A stretch of 64,000 nucleotides of DNA from positions 1,709,048-1,773,047 of the forward strand of contig VXAU01003549.1 in assembly GCA_013399695.1 (NCBI GenBank). The letters run 5' to 3'. The DNA is from Formicarius rufipectus (taxonomy: Eukaryota; Chordata; Aves; Passeriformes; Formicariidae). Shown piece by piece: positions 14,735-27,425 of the stretch (positions within the stretch are counted from its first letter, which is position 1; each line of letters opens with the position of its first letter). Position numbers and translations under genes: made by a program. Under the pieces are notes generated by a model. That model saw only the letters and a list, made by a program, of their open reading frames with translations. It was not told the DNA's origin and ran no database searches.

Positions 14735-14870
14735 AATCTCAGGATCTTTATCTGGTCCAGCTCTCACTCAAAGCAGAGACTATTCCATATTTTATTTATC
14801 AGCAAATTTCTAGGCCTGACTAGTCAGTCCAACTGGAAGTTTCAAACATTCTAACATCACTTCTTCAATC
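14735..14870 (-). mobile_element. CR1 LINE 3'-end scrap
   Basis: The plus-strand text 'gaaggaatctcagg' followed by 'tctggtccagctctcactc' and 'aaagcagagac' follows the reverse complement of the CR1 3' UTR ('ggaaggacctcaggaggtc...agtccaacctcctgctcaaagcaggg'). The rest decays quickly. It is short and mutated, so the family call rests on this block only. Confidence 0.5.
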
Positions 14871-16113
14871 ATTAAACAAACAAGAGCAACTATAATATTT
14901 ATTCCAAAACTTAATACTCTAGATTTTGACTAAAAAAAGTAACAGTACTTAAAAGCTATTATGCATCACTTTCAGTTGTATAATGACCCATTAGAGAAAT
15001 CACAGGACTTGTCTTCCACATCATGCACATTTGCAACAAGAAAGTGAAAATTCCCCTCTACACTCTCCTATTCATTGTTTACTCCAAATTCATAAGCAAA
15101 GAACAAGTAACAATAAGCACATTACAGAGGAAGTGCCATTTTCTTTGAAACAACTACCAACAGATACAAATTATCCTAACAAAACTACAGTGTCTGAGGA
15201 TACATTTTCCCTTTTTTTACAAGTTTCTCTAGTATTTCAGATTAAACATCTTGACTAATTATGAATTTCACTTGGCAGTAAGTGAAACAATCCTGATCTC
15301 ACATTTTTAAATAATACTGACATCTCAGCATTGTTCCATAGATCTTCTTTTGTCACAATATCCAGAGATACTTTTTCTAGTGAAAATAAGTATAAACTCC
15401 TCTCAATATCAACCCTAAGAACCCAAAGCCACACACTTAAAATTCAGCTTACTTGTTTTTATGTGACTTTCAATGACAATTAATAAAAACATCACTTAGA
15501 GCAGATAGATATTGAAGCTGAAAATGTCATGTTTTTCTTACAGACTGTATTATTAAATGTACATTCTATATGTAAGAAAGTCATTCCTTCATCTCATTTA
15601 TGGATTATTAGCAGCCAAAAAACCTAGAAAGCTGTTACAGACTAGAATTTTATATGCTACCTGGAGTTAAGGTCTTAAATTATTTTATCCTTTGGATACA
15701 ATTCCCTAACCATTAAATACGTATTCCTTATTTGATTTGACAACTTGCTAGAGCTATAAATTTTTATTCCTTAACTACCTTATTCTCCTCCAGAGTCAGG
15801 CAGCAGAACGCAAAGTACATTTTTTAATATTTCACTATTTCATTAAAATATTTCATATTTAAACTTGCTGGAGGGTCATCACTTGCAAAATAACTTAAAT
15901 AAAAATCAGACCTTATTTAATGTTTCCATTTTCATGCTTTAATGCTAGAAACTATACAGAGCTCTGTAAAGCATGAAAATGAAAGCAGACAGAAAAGACC
16001 ATTCACAAATAAGAGATTACATGAAATCATGCATATATAAATAACTGCTATTTCTGATGAGCAGGTAAGCAGAAAACATGCAGACACAATCATCTGAACA
16101 AGTGGCACATTAC

Positions 16114-16338
16114 CTGGGAGGAGCTGGCAGCGACAGAAATGCAGTCAATGAACCCATGTCTCCGAGTGAAAAAGGCCACTATCTGCTGCCACCGGGAAGG
16201 CTCATTCCGTAACTCATCTGTTGAGCCTTTCTTTGCCCATTGCTTCTGCTTTGGGCCTACAGAGCTGTGGCTGGAGCCAGTGGTGCCTCGACTGGCACGA
16301 GAATAGAGGAGTGTGTTATTTCCGAAAATGTAATTCAT
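16114..16338 (-). CDS. DLG1: DLG1 alternative N-terminal coding exon (MNYIFGNNTLLYSR...)
   Basis: Seventy-five codons from ATG to the donor (TCCTCCCAG, then gtaatg), phase 0. The protein begins MNYIFGNNTLLYSR, has a Ser/Gly/Lys-rich middle (PKQKQWAKKGSTDELRNEPS) and ends with the conserved-looking RWQQIVAFFTRRHGFIDCIS followed by VAASSSQ. I recall a human DLG1 isoform with a closely related alternative N-terminus that lacks L27; position, strand and exit phase in this window agree. It can replace the L27 or alpha start upstream of the PDZ1 linker exon, which lies beyond the left edge. An in-frame TAA lies 36 bases before the ATG, which supports this start. The function of this N-terminus is unknown to me; a single Cys and the aromatic/basic helix-like segment near residues 50-66 are visible. 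A pyrimidine-rich acceptor-like sequence at about 16390 suggests the exon may be preceded by a spliced leader rather than a direct promoter. Confidence 0.88.
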
Positions 16339-16389
16339 CTCTGCAGCTCTGCAGGTGGTTGCCAGGCAGTCTTAATTCCCTACCAGCTG
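16339..16389 (-). other. DLG1: Probable 5' UTR part of the MNYIF exon with an acceptor at its upstream edge
   Basis: These 51 bases between the candidate acceptor (a T9C6 tract, then cattcaccactcag) and the MNYIF ATG are a whole number of codons and contain an in-frame TAA six codons in. As a spliced leader of an alternative transcript this would be harmless. If joined to the upstream KYRYQ exon in phase 0 it would end translation at once. The acceptor strength is seen in the sequence; its use is inferred. Confidence 0.5.
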
Positions 16390-17280
16390 CTGAGTGGTGA
16401 ATGAGCAGGGGGGAAAAAAAAATGCAGATAGAATTACAGCAGCATCATTTACTAACCAGGAAAACAAAATTCTTGCTAGCTGCTGGTATTTTTCTTCCAA
16501 GGTTTTCCACCCTTTACATCCCCTCTCTACCTGTGACTACAGTGATGAGTATAATCTTGAGCAATTTGAGGAGGGGAAAAAAAAAAAAANAAAACTGGCA
16601 AACAAAGGTTTTCCTTATTTTCCCTTTTTGGAACCCACAGGATGAAAACCTTGCTTTCTCTACCTAGCTGACAACAGATATTTAAGGGAAACTGTGTAGC
16701 AGGTACAGCACAACGTTACAAATTCACAGCTATGAGGATGGTGCCGGATGATAACAGCTACTGGGTGGAGAAAGCATGGATCAAAAATAACCAAGTTTCA
16801 ATCATTGCGTGTAGAAAGATCCAATAGCATCTTTTCACTTCCTTGCTTGCATAAATTATGAACCTGAAGCAAACAAAACAGAGAGCATACAGCATAGCTG
16901 CACTTGCTCACTGATTTATCACTTTCTGAAAACATTCCACAGGGCAGAAAGACTTTAACACCATGTTCAAAACAAGGATGTAAAAACCTTTGTTTGATGG
17001 TTTCTTCTTGTTTTTCCCCCTTCTTTAGTGCATAAAATAACTATAGAGGGAGAGAATCACAGTACCACAAAATACTAATCAGAGGACGTCTAGTTAGGTT
17101 TTTCTGCTGTGGTTTTGGGGTTTTTTTAATCAGCAAGAAGATTAGAGAGATTAAGATAAGACAGTAAGAGAGCACACTCAGTTGCTCTTATTCCATAAAT
17201 AATGTGTCATGTTCATAACCCCTATTTCCAAATTTCTGTGACTATTAGGAAAACAATATATATATATATAAAATACATAT

Positions 17281-17306
17281 ACAATAAATATATATATATT
17301 TATTGT
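17281..17306. repeat. 26-base perfect AT-rich palindrome
   Basis: The sequence acaataaatatat followed by its exact reverse complement atatatatttattgt (sharing the centre) is self-complementary over 26 bases. It sits beside a TA-dinucleotide tract at 17257-17271. It could extrude as a cruciform; it is probably a grown TA microsatellite. Confidence 0.85.
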
Positions 17307-18739
17307 GACCCAACGTTATTTCTCAATGGTACAAAAGCAGTTAAAAATTTAAAAATTCTTACTATTCACTAATGACTTTTCAGTAAGATTACTTTGATTT
17401 CCCATGAACATGACAAGTATTACTGCTAGGAGTGTGCATTTTCTCTGCAACACAGAATAATCATCGAAAGGATTTTATGGAATTCAAGTTACCTTACAGA
17501 AATCATCATTCAAATTTTTATAGCCAACTGTTTTAAAAAAAGCACTCCAGCTCACATCAGAGATGACTAATGAAATCAGTGAAGTGTCAAGGCTTTCAGT
17601 ACAACCTTGTCTCTGGAAAGCCAACACAAAATGATGACAGCAGTTTGTGGTTTATTTCTGTGGTCATAATCACTGCACCAGGGCAAACATTTTAAAAAAG
17701 CAGCAAACTCTCCATAAGATGAACAAAGACAGAAAAGTTCCTTACAACACTGCCACAATTTACAACCACGTAATTCTAATTCTGACTCATGATGTGCATT
17801 TTTGTGCAGGTTACCACATTCCCCCACAGACTTTTTGGGGTGTAATATAATCTTCTGTTTAACAAATTCTTACTGACAGCTATCCTATTCTGTGAAACAA
17901 TTTTTTTCCCCGAGAGCTTGTATTACAAGCAGGAATAATAAGTCCATTAATTGAAATCTGTCTTAGCAAGATCGATGCATCATTTACTTCTAGTCACTAG
18001 GACAGCTCAATAACAAACCACATGCCAATATTCTGAGCACACCTTTCAGACAGACTTTATTAATATTTATAAAATACAATGGCTTATCAGTGCAAGTCAT
18101 ACAAAACTTGGTCTGACTTGTGCAGTGTCCTCAAAGCTACAAACATAAGAGATAACGGAGGTAAAGAAATGCCTGAGACATAGCAGATACAATGATCCTT
18201 CTAAATGGACAAGCTTTCTGTAATGAGAAATCCTTTCACAAGATGACTCCAGCCCTACCTGAGCTCTACCTTTTTCCAGACACAAAGAAAATACTTAGTC
18301 TAAAAATGCCATGAATTTATTACTGGAGCAATTTATTAATCCTTGGCTACAATTGAAGGTATTTGGAACAAGCTACAAATTACATGTTTTGAGTTGCAAG
18401 TCTTTTTATAAAGAGTCAAGGTGAAAATATTTTTTATCTTTTTCTGCATATGGCCTTGAACGTCCACACTGCTATACATTTTATAAAGTATCTTAGAGCA
18501 CAAGAATTAGTATAACTTTTGAAAAAACTTCTTCAAGAATTCCTTTTTTACTCCATAGGCTCCAAAGGGAGAGTCACATGGGAGAGTATTGTTTAAAATT
18601 CTGAAAGAACCACAATACATGGGCAAGCAATGTACCAAGTACCTATTTTTCTTACTATTTTATCAGTCTGTTTGACAACAAGAGAGTTCTGTTGTGTTTT
18701 AATGTAGTTTCTTTCAAGGATGATTCCCACCCAGACAGC

Positions 18740-19495
18740 AATCAACAATGGCATCACTGACACAAAGATTTTGGAAATCAGCACATCAGGAAAACAACAT
18801 ATGGACAAAAAGCTTCCTGAAAGTGAAGCAAAGATGCTTTAATTTCAGTGGAGACAGATATCCAGAAAACTACTTAAGGAAGAGGTTATGCAATCCCGCT
18901 GGTGATGCAAGACAGCAATCTGTGTCACCTACACTCCATATGGATGGGAATGATACCGAGCAAGATTCGCTGACGCCTAAGCAGATACAGTTACAGTTAT
19001 TTGCAGAAGGAGCCTGTACTGTGGGGATGAGACAAACCCCAATTTTTAACAGTTACAGTGCAACCTGAAGACAAAGGCATGGCCTAGCTCTGGAGATGGC
19101 ACAACATCAGAATAACACAAGGAGTCCAGATTAGAAGAATGATCACTGGTACGATTGAAAAAAAACTGGGAGGCCATAAAAACAAGGGCTCATTTCAAAG
19201 AGCATTTCAGCAGAGGGTCAAACACCTACAAGGAAAAACTGGAGAAAGTTCTACTTGGACAGAAAAGGCAATATCCAGAAAAGGGAGAATCATCAACACA
19301 GATGTGGCAGATGGAATTGCACCTGTGACTGCCTCCAGTGTCAAGAAGTACAACAGGGAGGCTCATCAGGGAATCTCAGGAAGCCCTAAAAGAAGCAGAG
19401 AGCTTCCATCTATCCCTTTTTTATGTGCTGGACATTGAACTGATGCTGGTAAAATTAAAGACAAAGCAAACAAAAAATGTTACACACCAAAGCAA

Positions 19496-19532
<37 letters not shown>

Positions 19533-19549
19533 TTTAAAAAAAAAAAAAA
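18740..19549 (+). other. Unassigned low-stop block ending in AATAAA and a long A tract (retrocopy-like)
   Basis: From about 18748 the plus strand holds two nearly consecutive open frames (106 codons at 18748-19068 and 99 codons at 19139-19438), with a purine-rich composition unlike the flanks. An AATAAA at 19495-19500 runs straight into 31 A (19498-19528), seven T and fourteen A. This looks like the 3' end of a reverse-transcribed RNA, either a processed pseudogene or a LINE-mobilised non-coding transcript. I do not recognise either translation, and no convincing target-site duplication was found. The signal overlapping the A tract is atypical, since 10-30 bases normally separate them, so chance remains possible. 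Confidence 0.35.
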
Positions 19550-22500
19550 CAACTATTTGTTTGTCTAAGCAAAACCCAACAATCCTGCTGAAGCATTTGA
19601 AAAGTGTCATGTATTAATTTTACTACCATCCAGCTAAACAGAATATTGGTTAAAATAAGCATGGATAAATCAACAGATTGAACGGAACAAAATTCAAGTA
19701 TCACCTAAAAAATTACAGGAATTTATTTTATTTTCAGTATCATTTAGGTTTTGACCAAAAAATAGACATGAAATGTGCAGAACTCAATTTAAATAAACGT
19801 AAGGCTGTGTAACTTTAACTCTCTGGTGATGGCAACAAAAACAACACTGAAAATATAGGTACAAGTCATATTTGTCTTACATTTTTCAGAATTTTAAGTT
19901 TAATAAACCTTCACTGGCAGAACAAATTTAAGTCTCATTAACAAGCATATACCATATTCTAAGCCAAAGCCCAGGAGTTCAGGATTCAAATACTGAGGAA
20001 AAATAAATTGTTAACCCTTTTTGCTAAAAATACACTGGAAAGTCTACCTTAGCTTTTAGTTAAGAGAGGACTGAAGGATAGCTCTTGACCAGGTGTGATT
20101 ACTGGTCATAGGTCACATAGTCAATAAAATGTACATATTTTACTGATGAAACTAACTTACAAGTAAGGTCCCCAGCAGGATTATTCTATAATGATACACT
20201 TTACTATATATATTTATTATAAAATATTATTACCTTATTATTCATACTCATACAACCTACCAATCTGTGCAGATTAAACTGTCTGGTCTTCCGCACCCTG
20301 TTCATGAGTCTCCTGCCCATCTTTTTAGCGCGCCAGACTGATAAAAACATCTTGTGTTTAATGCAAGTTTCCTTAGGTTTGCTTCAGTCATCAAAATGAA
20401 CCCAACTGCACCGGCAGCTCAGGGAAAATCGCAGGCAAAAACAGTATAACCAGTTATTAAGACAACTTGATGTTGATTACTGTATCTTAGGTTGCTCTAA
20501 TGTTTGGATTAATCCACAGTCCATCTGTTACAGTTTTTCTTTCCTGCCTCTGTTGACAAGAATTTGTTGAACAGATCCATATGGAGGAAGGGGCAGATTG
20601 GTCAACTGCTTCTTACTATAAGACACAAACTGACGCCCTTGCACATATTTGCACATTCTTCAATTACAGAAAGTTTAAAAGTAGTAACCTATCAAGAACT
20701 CGGGCAATGCATTTTAATTAAACGCTTCATGAACAAGTCCTCTCAAGTGTGACCACCAAAGCACAGTACCAGTCTAAAAATGACTACGTTTGAGGGAATG
20801 TTCAAGCTTTTCTTTATAATTCCCTGTATTCTAGGTATGTTCCTGACACCAGAAGCACTGCCTTTCTGCTGAAGATGGCAAAGCTTTACAAAGTTCTCAA
20901 TTTAGAAAAAAAGTAACAGATTGCAGCCTTCTCACAATCATAACCCATTTGCAAATTACATGTCAACTGATCTTTAATTTCTAAATGGAAACAGCATATT
21001 CATCTCCAGGATAATCTCACCTACCTCCTCAGACTGAAGCAGGACAAGAAAATGTACCAGGGCAAAGAGGAAGTTAAAATTACTTTGACTGTTGGCCTGT
21101 TGGCTAACCTTGAACCTGCACAGTTCAAATCATAAAGACCATTAATCTTTCTGAGAACAGAAAAACTCTCATAATGAGCATAGAGGGCTATTTGAACAGC
21201 AATTCCACAGGCTCCAAAAGACTTCTGGGGAATCCCTTGAGGGAACAGACGGAACTGGAGGGAAGACACATCAGGAGATAGAAAGAAGGGAACCTATTAA
21301 GCTTATCAGCACAAGATTCAAGTTTAAGTGGAGATTGTCTTGTTCTGAAGGAAGCATGTGTGAATCTACACATTTCTATAACAGCTATTTCCATACAGAT
21401 TAACAGGAAGGAGCTAAATAAAGGTGCTTGTTCGCAGTTGAAGAAACAGGGCATAAGAGACAAGCCATGTATGCTGTAATATCTTAATTGGTGTACCCAG
21501 AAACCAAAATATTATCAGCAGGTGAGAGATTATTCTAAAAGACAGAAGCTGACTGTGGATCACTGTGTTTAGGGTTATAAGATGGCTATTATTTGCTAAT
21601 TTATATTCTGAATACAGATTTTAATTTCTGGAATAACCATTGCCTAGTCATTTCCATAATTTTAGAGACTCAGTGTTACTGACTGTAGTTTCATTGGTAT
21701 CTCCTGACTCAGCTCTTTCCCAAACTTTGGGGTCAAACTAGTTCATCTTTCACTGTACAGTAGCTGCCCTCTGCCTCTGACTATTCGCTCTTTTATGTGC
21801 CATTTCTAAATTTGCCTTCTTAATCAAGATAATGAATATGAAGATTTCTGAAGTGATAAGATAATGCAGTTTTATTCCCATTTGCTTCACTAGATATTCC
21901 TTGTATTCTATTTGCCTTTTGACTGTAAATTGAATACTGAGATCATTACTCCATTGATCTGTTATAATCCTGAGGTCTCATTCCTCCAAGATGATACAAT
22001 GAGAAGTTCTTCCAAGTTCCTTCTGGTAACCTCCATCCACCAGGATTACCAATCTTCTTTCTTAACTTTTACTTTCCTTTTGTTGTTGGTTTGGGGGTTT
22101 TAAACTGTTAGATTCCAATTTTTTTTATTATTATTTTGTGGCAACTTAAGTTTCTCTGTAAACTTTTTTGAGGAAGTCTATTGTGTGCATCTAAGAAAAC
22201 CTAGAAACCTACATCAACAAGATGATCTTTATACACATGCTTTATGGGATTTATGCAGCAGAAATTCTCTTTACAATGCATTCATTGCTTTCTCATCTCT
22301 AATTTCTTCATATGCTTATTGATTCTGCATTTCAGAACAGTTTCACTGTGTTTTGCTAGTACAGAAACGAAAGTGAGTTCTCATTTCTCCTCTCCCTTCT
22401 GGAAGCTATTTTAAGAACAAGCACCTTGCCATATTTCATTCCTGTGACACCACAGTCAGGATAAGTAGACTGTTACACAGCACTGCAGCACTAATAGATA

Positions 22501-24610
22501 AGCAGTTTCAAATCAGGGTTAATTTAAAACCATTAAGCTTAAATGCCATTAAGTCCTGGAAATACTTTTCCAAAGATGACTAAACATGGGGGGNAGGGAT
22601 ACACTGAGTGAGAATAAGACATTTATTTCATAGAGTAAAACTACAACTGCACTGCTGCAATAGGATTACAAAGCTTCTTTGGAGAAGGTTTGGGTACCAC
22701 TGACACACTGTCACTGTTAGGAACTTTTTTGACATGATGTGTCTACTACACTAAGCACAGGATACGGGGCACAGAAACACAAGTTGCTGCTTCTAAGATG
22801 AAAGGTAAGGCTAAAGAACACACTCCTCACCCAACAGGCAGAGAGCCATAGCACTGCACCAAACAAAATGCCCAACTAATTCACTGTCACTCTCACCAGC
22901 AAATAGTGTAAGTGTAGAGCAATCCTTCCCTGTTCAGTATACCATACCAAGCTCCAGAGAGTCACAGGGCCAAACAAGGTAAATGCTGTTTTACTGTTTG
23001 TATTCTAATAAAAGGCGACTTGCACTCTAACGTAAACTGAGCCTCAGTAAGTTTAATTTTTCCCAGATCTGACACTACAAGGTGAACAGACATTGGACAG
23101 GGCCACTGACAGGGGGCACAGCTACTGGTTCAAAGGTACTCACCAGGTGCTTCACCTAGTCAAAAAGATTCCTTTAGTCAAGATCTGGAGGTAAAGCTTA
23201 CACATTTCTTTTCAATGGGGAACAGTATTTCAGCTTAGTTTGAAATATTTCACTGTTCACAGACAGGAAAACAGTAACTCATTTGCATTTAATGTCATAA
23301 TATTATGAAGTCATACTTTCATTCACTGAAATAGGTTTATATAACAACAAAAGACTCCTCCAGTGTGCTTTAAATGGTCAAGCAACACTAATCCACATAT
23401 CTAACACAGTTTGAAGTATCTTTGGTACAGAGAAGTGGGGATTTTTAGTGCATTACCTGAAGCACGACTGCTCTAACAGGATGGAACGGCATTGAGCCAG
23501 AATGCCAGGTCTGCGCAGAGTTCAAAAGGCAGCAGTGAAAGAGGCCAACCACTGCTCTGCCCCATCTGCTCAGCAGTGTCTGTTCCCAGCACTACTGGTA
23601 CAGAGATCACCAGTCCTGCAAACACGTCAGAACGTGAAAGCAGCCAAGGGCATTGCATCAGATATGGACAAGACTCCACAATTATATAACTGTAAGTTAA
23701 GATTAACATATTTCCCACCACCACCTCCAACCTATTTTTCACAGTTCCTGAACTGCTCTGCTACTACACTGACGATTGCACAAAGCTACTCTAGGGATAC
23801 CAAACATTTAACCCATAGAAAGCCTTTAGTTCCTTATGGATGTACTATTCAGTCAGTAATTAGAATTTTCAAGTATAGCATAAATAAGCAATTTTAGGTC
23901 CCTTAATAGACTAACAGAGATGGTACCATGTTCAAACTAAGACATTTCTGCTCAGCTATCCATGTCTATGTGTGTAAGGAACAGACTCAGTGAGGGCATT
24001 TTTCTCACAGCCTTTGAAGATTGGTGCTTTGGTGAAAATCTCCAGAGACGGATCAGCAAAAAAAAAGATTTGATTAAAGTAAAAAAGAACTGCAGAGATT
24101 TTTCTGAAAGTCTAGCTTCCCATTTTTACATATTATTATATGTTTTTTTCAGAGCTTCTGTATTACCAGTGAAACAAGACCCCCAAATACCAACATATAT
24201 TACACAAACGTAATACTGGAATAGATGGAAGCCCTAATCAGGGTTTACACTTAAATAGTGAATTGCCATGCTGCATCATAAATATAGAACTATAAATAAA
24301 ATGTTTTCTCTTTCATGCACAAGTTGCTTTAAATGAAGATTACTAGGGGGGTTTTTTTTGTCTTATTATACTATTACCCATTATTTTATAGCCTTGTAAT
24401 AATCTATTATTCAAAGTTTTTTTCCTTGACAGCAAACTCAAGCTTTCACTCCACAGTTTAAGAAATTGCTTGGTATTATATCATATCTGTGACAGATTTC
24501 ACTTGATTGGAGCTATTTAATAACAGCAGATGTTAAATCCAAACCCCTCATTCTGAGAGCGTGATACAGCAGCTAAACTCAGTGTTACATTGAAATAAAC
24601 CCTTTTGCAG

Positions 24611-24629
24611 CATCGCCATCTCGTGGCCA
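24611..24629 (-). promoter_or_regulatory. CTCF-like site
   Basis: On the minus strand tggccacgagatggcgatg matches the vertebrate CTCF consensus YDRCCASYAGRKGGCRSYV at 17 of 19 positions, with mismatches at the eighth and seventeenth. The core CCAC and GGC triplets are intact. It sits in the intron between the shared exon and the MNYIF exon. Confidence 0.4.
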
Positions 24630-26707
24630 AACTGCACAGCAACATATGGCCTCAAGTACATCAGTCAGTCCAACGGGATCCCACTTCATTCCAGAACTCA
24701 AGGCACCTCGCATTGTAACCACAAGTTTCTACGAGGAATTTTGAAACCTCATATTAAAGAAATTACGGTCTCAGATGCTCATCTACCTGAAAATATTCCT
24801 TAAGTGTTTAGGACAGACCATCTGTGAAGGATCTGAAGTACGACCATTTTCCCTATCTCTTCATGATTCTCTACCATTAAACACGGGGGTGGGAGGAAAA
24901 TAAAGAAAGAGTTGTTTTCGAGCATTAATCAGGGTTCACTTTGCACAGTATTAAACAGGGAACAGAGGACATGAAGCCTCCTGTGTCAAGTTTACTACTT
25001 TGTTACTCAAGATATAGCATGCAAACATTTCTTCTTTCAACAGACAAAGCTCCACTCCAACAAGACAAAACCTGTAAGCCTTAGTTAAACTTTAAATCAG
25101 TACAGCTAGTATCACTTATTTCATGCTAATTGTAAACATGCAATATTTTAACCCAATCTAAATCTGAGGGAGTCCACTCTTCTGTCAAGGATAAACCACC
25201 TTGAGTGACTACAGTACTTAATGTGTAACATTACATAAGTATTCACACTCTCATGCTCTAAAACTTTGGGATGCACATTTGTCTTTTTGGTCACTGAAAG
25301 TTGCTCTTTAAAAAAAATCATCCACTAATGTGAGCAAGTTGTAAAAGCTGCTTTAAGTCCTACAGTACTTGGAATTTTGTCTCAGGAACAAAATGTAAAA
25401 TAGTTAGAATCAGGCATCTCCCTTCCAATCTATTATTTTATATTATTGCTCCAGACTACACAGGACTTGCTATAACAGAAGGCATTCCTCACAATCTGAT
25501 TCTACTGCCCTCTGCAGCATTGTTTAAAAAGCACCATGTGACCATAAAACCACTGACTTCTCCAAACTACTAATGCTGTATTTGAAATTCCAAGTGTATT
25601 TCACACATATATTTAAAATAAAACTCCTTTTATTATTTTATTCCTGTAATGAACACATTCTCTATTACATTTCATTTCCTTAAGCAATGACCTATTAAAC
25701 AAAGCTAATCAAGATCTTGTATATCAGCTGAGACTTGGCCCTTGCATGGCACATCCAGCCAACTACCAAATAAATCACACAAAGCACTCAACTTGGAGCT
25801 GTTGTTGCTAAACTGATCTGCAGCATGAGCTATGCCTATGAAACTATGGATGCACTGTTCACTCCAAATACTTTAAGACTTCAGATTGACTATAATCAAT
25901 GCATGCAAAGTAAATTCTTTAGGGGAGAAGCAAGCCAGCAGTAAATTTGCATCAGAATTCAAAATTCCACCAAATGCTGGTAAACAACTGAAAACCTGGA
26001 GAACCCATCCTGGTTTTCAGATGAACAAAGCTCAAAAAAAATTTACCATACATTGCTGTGACACAGAGAGTAGTCACCTGAAAATGTTCAGATATATGCT
26101 ATAAATGCTAAGGAGCTGCACAGTATTTCCCCTACATACATTCTTTCTTATCAAGTGAGTATTTCCCAGCACTTTTCAATTTGAAAAAGATAATAGCAAT
26201 TCTCCTCACAGACCTAAGATACACAGCACTTTGAACAGATCTCATCATATTTTGTAAATATACTTACACAATGCTTAACTATTTCTAAAATAGGTTTTTT
26301 TTTTCTTTCTGACAAGTTTTACAGCTTTCCTCTTTGCCTTTTTGATCCCTTTATGCTTCATATGCTTGTTTATTACCATTCTTAGAAGGCACTTCAGAGG
26401 TCAATATGGCCCACTTGAAAATGGTTATTCATTAGGGCTTAAAGAATTCAGATTTTCTAGCTGAAGACTATAGAAAAATACAGAGTTCATTATGGAGTTG
26501 AAGTAAAAATAACTGAGTTTAATAATGTCATATATTTTTTAAATCTTAGAAAACCTTGAAAATAAACAGCAAACACACACTATAGCTGGCTTTTCTACAG
26601 AATCCTTACAAGTAAGTTATAAAGAGCTGATATTTTCAACAAGATTTTTCTTCATAATTAAAAAAAAGTAAATATAACTAGGTTCAAAACAACTTTTTTC
26701 TTAAAAT

Positions 26708-27425
26708 ATCATAGAATCATACAAATCACAGAATTATGTGGCTTGCAAGAGACACTGAAGATGATATAGCTCCAAACTCCTTGCCATGGGCTTAGATACA
26801 CCTAGACCAAGTGGCTCAAAGCCCCATCCAACCTGGCCTTCAACATTTTGAGGGCTGGAGCATCCACAACTTCTCTGGACAACCTGTTTCAATGTCTCAC
26901 CACTCTCACAATAAAGAATTTCTTCCTCTTAGCTAACCTAAATGTACCCTCTTTCAATTTCAAACCACTCTCCACCTTGTCCTATCACTACATGTCCTTG
27001 TAAAAATTCCCTCTCCAGCTCTCTTGTTTCTTCAGGTACTGGATGGGTCTCTAAGGTCTCCCTGAAGCCTTCTCTTCTCCAGGCTGGACGGCCCCAGCTC
27101 CCTCAGCCTGTCTTCATGACAGAGGTGCTCCAGTCCTCTGATCATCTTCATGGCCCCGCTCCCGACCTACTCCAACTGGTCCATGACCTTCTTATGCTGG
27201 GGACCCCAGAGCTGGATGCAGCACCTGCAGGTGCTCACCAGAGCAGAGTAGAGGGGCAGCATCCCCTCCCTCAGCCTGCTGCCCACACTGCTTTGGATGC
27301 AGCCCAGAACACACGGGGCTTCCTGTGCTGCCAGTGCACATGGACGGGTCATGTCCAGCCTCTCACCCAGCAGCACCCTCAAGTCCTTCTCTCCAAGACT
27401 GCTCCCAGTGTAAAGGCATTTGTTC
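26708..27425 (-). mobile_element. CR1 LINE, 5'-truncated copy
   Basis: Read on the minus strand, this runs from the C-terminal part of the CR1 reverse-transcriptase ORF to the 3' end. The frame at 27167-27463 shows the CR1 signatures EKDLRVLLGERLDM, CALAAQ, LPLYSALV and IQLWGPQHKK. The 3' UTR includes the usual plus-strand phrases GCCCCATCCAACCTGGCCTT and AAAGAATTTCTTCCTCTTAG, and it ends in the ATTCTATGAT-type repeat (plus-strand atcatagaatcat at 26708). It is 5'-truncated, as most CR1 copies are, and carries stops and indels, so it is inactive. The upstream edge near 27425 is approximate. The copy is in the same orientation as DLG1. Confidence 0.93.

Larger units (their letters stand above)
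1..16113 (-). other. DLG1: DLG1 intron (partial), downstream of the MNYIF exon
   Basis: The donor at 16113 opens this intron and its acceptor lies left of the window. I see no further minus-strand exon with DLG1 similarity: the proline-rich alternative inserts and the PDZ1 linker exon expected next are not visible. Contents that can be named: a palindrome cluster at 230-289, simple T/G and A tracts (5795-5840, 8366-8386, 8585-8600, 10629-10669), a weak CR1-like stretch near 8835-9000, a possible cryptic exon at 11622-11668 and a CR1 scrap at 14735-14870. The rest is unremarkable AT-rich unique sequence. Confidence 0.85.

Noticed and set aside
23502..23897. 131-codon plus-strand open frame and overlapping minus frame with VPVVLG
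   Set aside because: Not similar to the DLG1 proline-rich insert or any family I know; no splice sites in a useful phase; low-complexity proline run from CCA repeats.
25500..25530. Another CTCF-like core (minus strand agagggcagta)
   Set aside because: Only the GGC half matches; the upstream half has four mismatches of eight.
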